Assembly (NCBI RefSeq): GCF_014596525.1
Contig: NZ_MSJP01000061.1
Coordinates: 1 to 64,000 of the forward strand
Direction of reading: 5' to 3'
Length of the DNA: 64,000 nt
Source of the DNA: Streptomyces sp. CBMA291
GTDB taxonomy: Bacteria; Actinomycetota; Actinomycetes; Streptomycetales; Streptomycetaceae
Part shown: in pieces, positions 56,743 through 64,000 of the stretch
Numbering within the stretch: position 1 is the first letter of the stretch
Layout of the letters: each line of letters starts with the position of its first letter
Notes under the pieces: generated by a model
What the model saw: the letters and a program-made list of their open reading frames with translations, nothing else
Databases searched by the model: none
What the model was told of the DNA's origin: nothing
Made by a program: the position numbers and the translations under genes

Positions 56743-57336
56743 TCAGGGGCCGGCGTGGCCGATTACCTTGGCGACGACGTCGGTGATCAGCGGGCCGCAT
56801 CCGTCGGGTGCGCGGCCGGCGAACTCCAGGGTGAAGTGGTCTTCTCTGCCGGTGAAGACCTGAAGGGGCTTGTTGATCGAGGCGAAGCGGGCGCTGATGG
56901 GCGTGTAGGAGTCGCCGACGGGGTCCGAGCTGGGCGGGGGGATGACCTGGGCGCTGTAGGACTGGTCGCCCATGTCCCTGGCGCAGGCGGGGTCGGAGTT
57001 GCGTGAGTGCTTCCAGGTGACGCTGACGACGGAGCCGGGGTCCGCTTCGAAGTCCTGGGAGAGGGTGCCCGGTCCGATGTCGACGGCCTGGTAGGTGTAC
57101 TGGGTCAGGGCGCGGCTGTACAGCGTCACCCCGCCGCGGGGAGTGGACGATCCGACCTGCCAGGGGCCGATGTTCTCGCCGTCCTCGTACTCCACGTAAC
57201 CTCCGGCCGGAGCATTCGGGTCGGAGAAGGTGCCGTTCTTGACGAGGTTCCCGGCCGCCGCGGCGGGGGTGAGGCTCGCGGTGGCGGCCAGGACAGTGGC
57301 GCCCAGCAGGGCACCGACGGACGTGCGCTTGTTCAT
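56743..57336 (-). CDS. Secreted beta-sandwich protein (DUF642-like)
   Basis: A 197-residue exported protein. The signal peptide (MNKRTSVGALLGATVLAATA) is cut after about residue 28. The mature domain opens NLVKNGTFSDP, the way DUF642/carbohydrate-binding-like modules begin, then ENIGPWQVGSSTPRGGVTLY and LSQDFEADPGSVVSVTWKHSR. Two cysteines (PACARD, DGCGPL) may form a disulfide. No anchor is visible, so it is released. Ligand is unknown. Confidence 0.75.
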   Translation of the reverse strand: MNKRTSVGALLGATVLAATASLTPAAAAGNLVKNGTFSDPNAPAGGYVEYEDGENIGPWQVGSSTPRGGVTLYSRALTQYTYQAVDIGPGTLSQDFEADPGSVVSVTWKHSRNSDPACARDMGDQSYSAQVIPPPSSDPVGDSYTPISARFASINKPLQVFTGREDHFTLEFAGRAPDGCGPLITDVVAKVIGHAGP

Positions 57337-57513
57337 GCGTCTCCTTCATGCGTCGGGAGAGGGTTCCGCCGCTTCACGGGTGCAAGGACGGCGGTGGGGA
57401 CGGGGGCCCACCCACGCGGGCGGGCTCACCGGCACGGTGGCCGCCGTCGGGAGGCGATCGCCGCGCGCCATGGGGGCAGCGGATGCCCTCGCCTCGCGGT
57501 CGGCCTCCGCTCG

Positions 57514-57909
57514 TCAGCTTCCGATGTCGAACAGCGGGACGATACGTCCGTGGTCCTCGGAAGGGAGGTACTCGTCGTTGCCCAGGTACTTGACCGAGTA
57601 CCCGCCGATCTCGCCCATGACGGAGGAGGCGATGCCGCTGATGCTTCCGCCCTCCATTTCGGCGATTCCCCTGGCGTCGGTTTGCGAGGTGCCGATGCGC
57701 TCACCGTGCTTGCCGGTGTACCACTCGATGTCCTGCCAGGGCACAGGCCTGCCCTTGCACGTCAGACGTGCTCTGCCCGCCGCGGACAGCCCGCCCAGGA
57801 GCTGGCCCTTCGTCGTCTCGGCCTTCAGGCTCGTCGGCTGAGGCGGCTGGGCGGGGGCCGGGGCCGGCTGCGACTTGGCGTCGTCGGGTGAAACCCTCTT
57901 CGGCGACAT
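57514..57909 (-). CDS. Hypothetical protein
   Basis: A 131-residue protein that I do not recognise. Residues 1-35 are a Pro/Ala/Gln-rich disordered leader (PAPAPAQPPQPTS). The rest (about 45-131) looks like a single beta-sandwich: GRARLTCKGRPVPWQDIEWYTG, ERIGTSQTDARGIAEMEGG and GEIGGYSVKYLGNDEYLPS. Such a pattern occurs in Ig-like or transthyretin-like domains. No signal peptide is seen. AAGGAGTCACC precedes ATG 57909. It may be cotranscribed with the secreted protein gene downstream (177-base gap). Confidence 0.65.
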   Translation of the reverse strand: MSPKRVSPDDAKSQPAPAPAQPPQPTSLKAETTKGQLLGGLSAAGRARLTCKGRPVPWQDIEWYTGKHGERIGTSQTDARGIAEMEGGSISGIASSVMGEIGGYSVKYLGNDEYLPSEDHGRIVPLFDIGS

Positions 57910-58493
57910 GGTGACTCCTTGCGGTCGGACGATCTGCCCCGCATGGGCAGCAAAGGAATAAATTGCGCGCCCGAGCGTGGGATACATCCACAGTGAAGCC
58001 AGTTCACTACATTGTGTAATCAAGAGGTGAGTGAAGGCCACGTGCGCACCAGAGCGCATTCCCCGGCGCAGATGATCTCCGCAGCCGCACCAGGTCACAT
58101 CGGTGAGACCGACGGCAAGCATGCTCTCCACACCCCCGCCCCCGACCGGGAGGGCGCGCGCCCCGACAGTGCGCTCCGCCGGTCGGCGCAGGCATGGACT
58201 CCCGGGCAATCCCCGGGGAGGGGCGACGCCAACCGGTGGATCGCACCGGTCCTCGGCCTTCCGGAACTCCCCTCGCGGACCGTTGCAGCAGGTCGACGTG
58301 GCGGAGTCGGGGGCGTCGGCCGACGACTGGTCATGCTGGAGCCAGCGGGCGGGGGCTCTTGTTACGCCGCTTCCGGTCGACCCGACAGACACCCCGCCCC
58401 TCCGTCGCGCGAGGGGCGAGGACCCGCGCCGCGCGCTCCCTCCATACCCGTCGGCCAAGTCGGCCCCGGCGCGATCCGACCCGGAAGGTGCGG
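57910..58493. other. Intergenic region, no supported gene
   Basis: 584 bases between the hypothetical gene and the amino acid permease stop. The left end (57910-58030) is AT-richer and should hold the promoter of the hypothetical gene. A rightward open frame from about 58027 has an AAGAGGTG-like site but low-complexity Arg/Gly/Pro content and runs into the permease gene; I do not accept it. Confidence 0.5.
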
Positions 58494-59921
58494 TCAGGAG
58501 CGTTTGGCGAAGGCCGCGCCGTCGGGGTCGCGGGCCTTCAGGACGAGATAGGCGACGCCCAGGAGCAGGCCCCAGACCGGGGCGCAGTAGAGGGAGACGC
58601 GGGCGCCCTCGTCGATGCCCATCATCACGACCACCATGACGATGAAGGCGAGCGCGAACCAGCTGGTGTAGGGGGCGCCGGGGGCGCGGAAGGAGGAGCC
58701 GGGGAGTTCGCCCCGGTCGGCCTTGGCGCGGTAGCGGATCTGGCAGACCAGGATCATGATCCAGGCCCACATGCCGGAGATGGTGGCGAAGGAGACGACG
58801 TACTCGAAGGCCTTGCCGGGGGCGACGTAGTTGAGCCAGACGCCGACCAGCATGAGGGCGGCGGAGAAGGTGGTGCCGATCAGCGGGGTGCCGCTGCGGG
58901 TGAGCCGGGTGAACGCCTTGGGGCCCTGGCCGTTGAGCGCGAGGTCGCGGAGCATCCGGCCGGTGGAGTACATGCCCGAGTTGCAGGAGGAGAGGGCGGC
59001 GGTCAGGACGACGAAGTTGACGATGGCGGCGCCGACGCCGAGGCCCATCTTGTCGAAGGCGGCGACGAACGGGGAGACGCCCGGCTGGAATTCGGTCCAC
59101 GGCACGACCGACAGGATCATGATCAGGGCGCCGACGTAGAAGACGGCGATCCGCCACGGCACGGTGTTGATGGCCTTGGGCAGGACGGTCTCGGGATCCT
59201 TGGACTCGCCCGCGGTGACGCCGACGAGTTCGACGGCGAGGAAGGCGAACATCACGATCTGAAGGGTCATCAGGGTGGAGCCGACGCCCTGCGGGAAGAA
59301 GCCGCCCTGGTTCCACAGATGGGCGACGCTCGCGGTGTCCCCGGCGTCGGAGAAGCCGAGGGTGAGGACTCCGGCGCAGATCAGGATCATTCCGACGATG
59401 GCCGTGACCTTGACCATGGAGAACCAGAACTCCAGCTCGCCGAAGAGCTTCACGGAGATCAGGTTGGCTCCGTAGAGCACCACGGTGAAGACGAGCGCGG
59501 AGAGCCACTGCGGGATGTTCCACCAGTACGTCATGTAGGTGGCGGCGGCGGTGACCTCGGTGATGCCGGTGACGACCCAGAAGAGCCAGTACGTCCAGCC
59601 GGTGACGAAGCCCGCGAAGGGGCCGACGAATTCCCGGGCGTACTCCGAGAAGGAGCCGGAGACGGGGCGGTACATGAGGAGTTCGCCGAGGGCCCGCATG
59701 ATGAAGAAGATGACCAGGCCCGCGACGGCGTAGGCGAGGATGAGGCTGGGGCCGGCCTTGGCGATGGCCTTGCCCGCGCCGAGGAAGAGTCCGGTGCCGA
59801 TGGCACCGCCGATCGCGATCATCTGGATCTGCCGGGCGCCGAGGCCACGCTGGTAGCCCTCGCCGCCGTCGGCGGCTCCCTCGGTGCCGCCGGGCTGCTG
59901 ATCGACCTGCGCAGAGGTCAT
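58494..59921 (-). CDS. Amino acid permease (APC superfamily, AAT type)
   Basis: A 475-residue, 12-span permease. The signature QRGLGARQIQMIAIGGAIGTGLFLGAGKAI (about 24-53) and YRPVSGSFSEYAREFVGPFAGFVTGWTYW (about 83-111) are those of GabP/CycA/AnsP-like amino acid carriers. ELVGVTAGESKDPETVLPKAIN is the conserved cytoplasmic loop. Substrate is not decided by sequence: GABA, D-serine/alanine, asparagine or histidine carriers share these motifs. Confidence 0.9.
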   Translation of the reverse strand: MTSAQVDQQPGGTEGAADGGEGYQRGLGARQIQMIAIGGAIGTGLFLGAGKAIAKAGPSLILAYAVAGLVIFFIMRALGELLMYRPVSGSFSEYAREFVGPFAGFVTGWTYWLFWVVTGITEVTAAATYMTYWWNIPQWLSALVFTVVLYGANLISVKLFGELEFWFSMVKVTAIVGMILICAGVLTLGFSDAGDTASVAHLWNQGGFFPQGVGSTLMTLQIVMFAFLAVELVGVTAGESKDPETVLPKAINTVPWRIAVFYVGALIMILSVVPWTEFQPGVSPFVAAFDKMGLGVGAAIVNFVVLTAALSSCNSGMYSTGRMLRDLALNGQGPKAFTRLTRSGTPLIGTTFSAALMLVGVWLNYVAPGKAFEYVVSFATISGMWAWIMILVCQIRYRAKADRGELPGSSFRAPGAPYTSWFALAFIVMVVVMMGIDEGARVSLYCAPVWGLLLGVAYLVLKARDPDGAAFAKRS

Positions 59922-60248
59922 GGTGGTGCGCCTTTCTCCATGCCCGATCCGCGCGATCGCGTATGCGTCCGTCGCGGGTCGGTTCCCGATCCCCCCGGAT
60001 GTGGATGGAGTGCCACCGGCGGTCAGCCGGCCCGAGCGCCCTCGGGAACAGGGGTGGCGTCCCCGAGCGGTCGTGAAGATTTATCACGGGATGGACGGGG
60101 ATCGCAGGGGAAGAGTGTGACGTACGTCACTGAATGCGACTGGAAAAAGCGGACGCAAGACGACAAAGCGGACGCTCCGATAACGCATTCGTTATCCGGA
60201 TTTGAGCGTCCGCTGAGCGAATGAGACGGGCGCGCACCCGCCCCGCCG
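59922..60248. other. Permease promoter region with a terminator-like inverted repeat (60167-60214)
   Basis: 327 bases without a gene. At 60167-60214 AGCGGACGCTC and GAGCGTCCGCT form an outer stem, and GATAACG/CGTTATC an inner stem with a CATT loop; a third AGCGGACGC copy lies just left. It sits 35 bases past the DUF2017 stop, so it probably terminates that operon. The rest should hold the permease promoter. Confidence 0.65.
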
Positions 60249-60857
60249 TCACGCCATGAGGGTCTCCACGAGGGACTCCTGAAGGGCGCCGAGCCAGAGG
60301 TACGCCATCACCATCGGCTTGCGCGGGTCGGAGTCCGGCAGCCGGTACAGCCGCTCGCTCTCCTCGTCCTCGGTGATCTCAAGGCGGGTCGCGATGGTCA
60401 GCCGGAGGTCGTTGAGCGCCCCGAGCCACGCCCGGGACTCCTCGGGGGTCAGCTTGAGGACGGCCCCACCGTCGCCGCCCTCGCGCCCGCCGGAACCGTC
60501 GAAGCCACCAGCCGCCAGCCCGTCGAGCGCGCGCACCACGACGAGGGCGTCCTGCCGCTTGCGGGCGCGCAGGTCGTTCTCGGTGAAGCGGCGGAAGTCG
60601 GAGGCGGCGGCGCGCAGCTCCTCGCTGTCGTCCCCGTACGCGTCGGGGAAGAGGCGCCGCAGGGCGGGATCGGAGGGCGGCTCGCTCGGGCCCTCGGCGA
60701 AGAGCGCGGCGAGCGGGTCCGCGTCCGGCTCGGGCTCGTCGCCCGGCCCGATCAGCTCCATCAGCTGGACCGCGAGGGAGCGCAGGATGGAGATCTCGAC
60801 CTCGTCGAGGGCGACGGCGGCGCCGCCGCCGGGCAGCGGTTCGAAACGCCCGGCCAT
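60249..60857 (-). CDS. DUF2017 family protein
   Basis: A 202-residue soluble acidic protein: MAGRFEPLPGGGAAVALDEVEISILRSLAVQLMELIG (segment 1-37), DPALRRLFPDAYGDD, EFRRFTENDLR-like SDFRRFTENDLRARK, and LTPEESRAWLGALNDLRLTIATRLEI. This is DUF2017, which in actinobacteria regularly follows clpS. Its start overlaps the clpS stop by one base (TGATG), so expression is coupled. A role in ClpS/ClpCP-linked proteolysis is suggested by context only. Confidence 0.87.
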   Translation of the reverse strand: MAGRFEPLPGGGAAVALDEVEISILRSLAVQLMELIGPGDEPEPDADPLAALFAEGPSEPPSDPALRRLFPDAYGDDSEELRAAASDFRRFTENDLRARKRQDALVVVRALDGLAAGGFDGSGGREGGDGGAVLKLTPEESRAWLGALNDLRLTIATRLEITEDEESERLYRLPDSDPRKPMVMAYLWLGALQESLVETLMA

Positions 60858-61162
60858 CAGAAGCGGTCCTGGGAGAGTGTGGCCCACAGACCGTAGCCGT
60901 GCATGGCCTGCACGTCGCGTTCCATCTCCTCGCGGGTGCCACTGGAGACCACCGCGCGGCCCTTGTGGTGCACGTCGAGCATCAGCTTGTGCGCCTTGTC
61001 CTTGGAGTAGCCGAAGTACGCCTGGAACACGTACTCCACATAGCTCATCAGATTGACCGGATCGTTGTGCACGAGGGTCACCCAGGGCACGTCGGGTTCG
61101 ACGACCGCGGAGACCTCCTCGGCTGATTCCGTACGTTCGATCTCGATAGGCGCGACGCTCAC
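60857..61162 (-). CDS. clpS: ATP-dependent Clp protease adaptor ClpS
   Basis: A 101-residue adaptor that delivers N-degron proteins to ClpC/ClpA. The motif VTLVHNDPVNLMSYVEYVFQAYFGYSKDKAHKLMLDVHHKGRAVV (about 28-72) includes the HNDP N-end-binding site, the conserved Met and the second His. The start is ATG 61162, and it is divergent from pncB. Confidence 0.93.
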   Translation of the reverse strand: MSVAPIEIERTESAEEVSAVVEPDVPWVTLVHNDPVNLMSYVEYVFQAYFGYSKDKAHKLMLDVHHKGRAVVSSGTREEMERDVQAMHGYGLWATLSQDRF

Positions 61163-61250
61163 TCACCCCATGCTGCCACCCCGGGGGGCCCGTCGCACAA
61201 ACGGACGCGTCGGTTCCGGCGGATGCGCGCCGCTCTCGGGGGCACGCCCT

Positions 61251-61275
61251 AGAAATCGTCACTCTGACGATTTCT
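61251..61275. promoter_or_regulatory. 25-bp palindrome in the pncB promoter region
   Basis: AGAAATCGTC and GACGATTTCT are perfect 10-base arms with an ACTCT spacer, ending 17 bases before the pncB start. The position fits repressor binding at the promoter. Possible regulators are NAD-pathway repressors such as a Nudix-type NrtR, but this window encodes none. Confidence 0.7.
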
Positions 61276-61292
61276 GCGCTAGCATCGCTGAC

Positions 61293-62621
61293 ATGAACGC
61301 TGCGGACCTTGGGCTGCCGGTGGACGTGCCGTCGACCGCGCTCTTCACCGATCAGTACGAGCTGACCATGCTCCAGGCGGCCCTGCGGGCCGGCACCGCC
61401 GACCGGCACTCGGTCTTCGAGGTCTTCACCCGGCGGCTGCCCGAGGGGCGGCGCTACGGCGTCCTCGCGGGAATCGGGCGGGTCCTCGACGCCGTCGAGA
61501 ACTTCCGCTTCGACCCCGACCTCCTCGCCTTCCTGCGCGAACGGGCCATCGTCGACGAGCCGACCCTGGACTGGCTCTCCCGTTACCGCTTCTCCGGCGA
61601 CATCTGGGGCTACCCCGAGGGCGAGGTGTACTTCCCCGGCTCCCCCGTGCTGCGCGTCGAAGGCTCCTTCGCCGAGTGCGTGCTCCTGGAGACGGTCGTC
61701 CTCTCCATCCTCAACCACGACTCGGCCATCGCCGCCGCGGCCTCCCGCATGTCGGCGGCGGCGGGCGGGCGCCGCCTGATCGAGATGGGCGCCCGGCGCA
61801 CCCACGAGCTGTCGGCGGTCGCCGCAGCCCGCGCCGCGTACGTCGGCGGCTTCCACACCACGTCCGACCTCGCGGCGGGCTTCCGCTACGGCATCCCGAC
61901 CGTCGGCACCTCCGCGCACGCCTTCACGCTGCTGCACGACACCGAGCGGGAGGCCTTCCGCGCCCAGGTCGAGACCCTCGGGCGGGGCACGACCCTGCTC
62001 GTGGACACCTACGACGTGGCCGAGGCCGTCCGGACCGCCGTCGAGGTCGCGGGGCCCGAGCTGGGCGCCGTCCGGATCGACTCCGGCGACCTGCTCCTCG
62101 TCGCGCACCGGGTACGGGCGCAGCTGGACGAGCTGGGGGCGCGCGAGACCCGGATCGTGGTCACCTCGGACCTCGACGAGTACGCCATCGCCTCGCTCGC
62201 GGCGGCACCGGTCGACGCGTACGGGGTGGGCACGCAGCTGGTCACCGGCAGCGGCCACCCGACCTGCTCCATGGTCTACAAGCTGGTCGCGCGGGCCGAC
62301 GCGGCCGATCCTTCGGCGCCGCTCGTGCCGGTCGCCAAGAAGTCCCTCGGCGGCAAGGCGTCGGTCGGCGGGCGCAAGTGGGCGGCCCGGCGGCCCGACG
62401 CGGACGGGATCGCGGAGGCGGAGGTCGTGGGCACCGGAGAGATCCCGCCGGAACTGGTCGACCACCAGCTCCTGGTCCGGCTGGTCAAGGGCGGCGAGGT
62501 GGTGGCGAGGGAGCCGCTGGAGGCCGCCAGGGACCGGCACATCGCGGCCCGCGCCGCACTGCCGATGTCGGCGATCCAGCTCTCCCGGGGCGAGCCGGTG
62601 CTGCCGACGGAGTACGTGTGA
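61293..62621 (+). CDS. pncB: Nicotinate phosphoribosyltransferase
   Basis: A 442-residue enzyme that converts nicotinate and PRPP to nicotinate mononucleotide in NAD salvage. FTDQYELTMLQAALRAGTADRHSVFEVFTRRLPEGRRYGV (about 18-57) is the N-terminal hallmark; GRRLIEMGARRTHE, VRIDSGDLLLVAHRVR and VDAYGVGTQLVTGSGHPTCSMVYKLV form the active site and PRPP area. ATG 61293 follows the palindrome at 61251-61275. pncA follows on the same strand, giving nicotinamide to nicotinate to NaMN in one locus. Confidence 0.93.
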   Translation: MNAADLGLPVDVPSTALFTDQYELTMLQAALRAGTADRHSVFEVFTRRLPEGRRYGVLAGIGRVLDAVENFRFDPDLLAFLRERAIVDEPTLDWLSRYRFSGDIWGYPEGEVYFPGSPVLRVEGSFAECVLLETVVLSILNHDSAIAAAASRMSAAAGGRRLIEMGARRTHELSAVAAARAAYVGGFHTTSDLAAGFRYGIPTVGTSAHAFTLLHDTEREAFRAQVETLGRGTTLLVDTYDVAEAVRTAVEVAGPELGAVRIDSGDLLLVAHRVRAQLDELGARETRIVVTSDLDEYAIASLAAAPVDAYGVGTQLVTGSGHPTCSMVYKLVARADAADPSAPLVPVAKKSLGGKASVGGRKWAARRPDADGIAEAEVVGTGEIPPELVDHQLLVRLVKGGEVVAREPLEAARDRHIAARAALPMSAIQLSRGEPVLPTEYV

Positions 62622-62985
62622 CGGTGCCGGTCTGACGGTGTCCGCCCCACGGGGTACGCCCGACGGAGGACGGGTGACACCGGGCATCCGGCCGGGTACG
62701 GGTGGCGCCGGGCACCCGACCGGATACGGGTGACACCAGCCACCCGACCAGGTACGGGTGACACCAGGCACCCTCCCGGGTACGGGGGGGCGCCGTCCGT
62801 CCGGCGGAGTACGCCCGACGGCGTGCGCCGCGCCGCGTCCGCGCGGGCGGCGCGTCCTCGGCGGGGCCCGCGCGGCGCCCGCCGGGGACGCCCCCTCCCG
62901 ATGCGAGGGGGAAGTCTCTAGGCTCGAACCCTCCCTTCCCAAGGCCCTTCCCTCCGGCCCTCCCGACCCGACAAGGACACCCGCC
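62622..62985. repeat. Intergenic 28-bp tandem repeats between pncB and pncA (62672-62783)
   Basis: Four adjacent 28-base copies of the form GGGTGACACCRGGCACCC plus GACCGGGTAC, differing at a few bases. An incomplete fifth unit continues in the G-rich stretch at 62784-62792. The right part of the gap (62800-62985) is GC-rich with no gene and may hold a separate pncA promoter. Confidence 0.8.
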
Positions 62986-63585
62986 ATGCACCGCGCATTG
63001 ATCGTTGTGGACGTTCAGAACGACTTCTGCGAGGGCGGCAGCCTCGCGGTGACCGGCGGCGCGGACGTCGCCGCGGCCATCACCGACCTGGTCGGGGAGA
63101 CGGCGGGCACCTCCTACCGGCAGGTCGTCGCCACCCGTGACCACCATGTCGACCCGGGGGCGCACTTCGCCCCCGCGGGCGAGGAGCCGGACTACGTCTC
63201 CTCCTGGCCGGTGCACTGCGTGGCCGGTACGGAGGGGGTCGGCTTCCACCCGAACTTCGCTCCGGCCGTCGCCAGCGGGGCGATCGACGCCGTCTTCGAC
63301 AAGGGCGCCTACACGGCCGCGTACAGCGGTTTCGAGGGCCGGGACGAGAACGGCCTGACGCTCGCGGAGTGGCTGCGGGAGCGGGAGGTCACCGAGGTCG
63401 ACGTGGTGGGCATCGCGACCGACCACTGTGTCCGGGCGACGGCCCTGGACGCGGCGCGGGAGGGCTTCAGGACCCGGGTGCTGCTCGATCTGACGGCCGG
63501 GGTCGCCCGGGAGACGACGGACAGGGCCCTGGCGGAGCTGCGTACGGCGGGCGTGGAGCTGACCGGGAGCCCGGTGGTCGGCTGA
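62986..63585 (+). CDS. pncA: Nicotinamidase (isochorismatase family)
   Basis: A 199-residue amidase converting nicotinamide to nicotinate. The triad is visible: Asp9 in VVDVQNDFCEGGSL, Lys in FDKGAYTAAYSGFEG, and Cys in GIATDHCVRATALDA. The metal-site His residues lie in TRDHHVDPGAHF. AAGGAC precedes ATG 62986. It follows pncB, and the pair makes a salvage module. Confidence 0.92.
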   Translation: MHRALIVVDVQNDFCEGGSLAVTGGADVAAAITDLVGETAGTSYRQVVATRDHHVDPGAHFAPAGEEPDYVSSWPVHCVAGTEGVGFHPNFAPAVASGAIDAVFDKGAYTAAYSGFEGRDENGLTLAEWLREREVTEVDVVGIATDHCVRATALDAAREGFRTRVLLDLTAGVARETTDRALAELRTAGVELTGSPVVG

Positions 63586-63688
63586 GACCCCGGGCCGGAA
63601 CCGGCGTCCGGCTGCGGCCCGACGGGGCGGACGGGGCCGACCGGACGGCCGGGGCCCGGCGGCCGAGCGGGGCCCGGCGGGGCGGGTC

Positions 63689-64000
63689 TCAGAGCGCGGG
63701 GGCCTTGGGCAGGGACCGGACCGGGTGCCACAGTTCCTGGGCGGTGCCGGGGGTGGATCTCCACAGCAGGCCGTCCGGGTGGTGCAGGACGGCCGTGATC
63801 TCGTCCGGGGTGGGCGGTTCGGTGTTGCCCCGGAGGTAGACGGCCCGCAGTCCCAGGTTCCGCAGTCGGGTCAGGGCGCGGGAACGGTTCGCGGCGTGCA
63901 CGAGGAAACGCATGGTGGCGCCGTCGCAGGCCGGACTCGGCAGGCCTATGGCGACCACCACGCTGCCGCCCGGCAACTTGCAGAACCCTCCGTTGGGCAT
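63689..64000 (-). CDS. Hypothetical protein at window edge
   Basis: 103 codons reading MPNGGFCKLPGGSVVVAIGL at the start and ending HPVRSLPKAPAL. The ATG falls exactly on the last base of the window, so it may be internal to a longer gene. The sequence looks like a small single domain (RALTRLRNLGLRAVYLRG, TPDEITAVLHHPDGLLWR). I do not recognise it; coding use is normal for the genome. It converges on pncA. Confidence 0.55.
   Translation of the reverse strand: MPNGGFCKLPGGSVVVAIGLPSPACDGATMRFLVHAANRSRALTRLRNLGLRAVYLRGNTEPPTPDEITAVLHHPDGLLWRSTPGTAQELWHPVRSLPKAPAL

Noticed and set aside
54871..57006. Rightward Gly/Val/Glu-rich frame of 711 codons
   Set aside because: It lies opposite the BtuF-like gene, the cobalamin riboswitch and the JAMM gene; there are no domains.
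58027..58551. Rightward frame after an AAGAGGTG-like site
   Set aside because: Low-complexity composition, and it runs antisense into the amino acid permease gene.
62672..62783. Possible CRISPR array (28-bp repeats)
   Set aside because: No spacers between units, and no cas genes in the window.

Overview
The window is high-GC actinobacterial chromosome, almost certainly Streptomyces. This rests on the codon use, GTG/TTG starts, LAxTG/LPxTG surface proteins, a class E sortase, GHKL/TPR-regulator clusters, and the order nagF-nagE1-nagE2 with DasR-type operators. Most of it looks like conserved core chromosome. The parts between about 11.9-14 kb and 27-34.6 kb are accessory; the second ends in visibly lower-GC DNA.

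Layout. 1-3.1 kb: C-terminally truncated secreted protein, HAD-IIA phosphatase, Tat-exported phosphodiesterase-like protein. 3.3-11.1 kb: a one-direction phosphonate cluster (binding protein, two permeases, ATPase, phosphonatase-like hydrolase, FAD oxidoreductase, GntR regulator), headed by an LAxTG surface protein whose stop overlaps the regulator start. 11.6-13.9 kb: two tiny proteins and a two-gene DUF4365 nuclease module. 14.2-26 kb: ROK regulator/Gfo-Idh oxidoreductase, choice-of-anchor A surface protein, FAH-family hydrolase, second YidC, HxlR/MFS pair, and an overlapping sortase-DUF3311-solute symporter operon. 26-34.6 kb: SEC-C protein, a McrB-N/PD-(D/E)XK protein, a GHKL pair with a divergent HTH/TPR regulator, a TrmO-like protein, and a divergent membrane protein/DUF262-DUF1524 pair.

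34.6-44 kb: DUF445 protein, an ABC-2 exporter, a bifunctional penicillin-binding protein, a guanidine-III riboswitch with a Gdx/SugE exporter, a GroES-like protein, DUF3618 and Bcp. 44-50 kb: a Leu-like tRNA with a short variable loop, rdgB, a lipoprotein, rph, and the GlcNAc PTS genes under three dre sites. 50-57 kb: MBL hydrolase, membrane-anchored PemK-like protein, the CysM/CysO/JAMM protein-thiocarboxylate cysteine route with a Cys-containing leader peptide, and a B12 ABC importer behind a cobalamin riboswitch. 57-64 kb: two hypothetical proteins, an amino acid permease, DUF2017/ClpS, and the NAD salvage genes pncB and pncA with a 25-bp palindrome upstream.

The best candidates for undescribed biology are the three putative nuclease modules (12228-13863, 27124-28260, 31812-34560). 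Also worth a look are the Leu-like tRNA lacking its long arm and the several unrelated short tandem-repeat blocks in gene gaps. All family assignments are from reading translated sequence; no database search was run.
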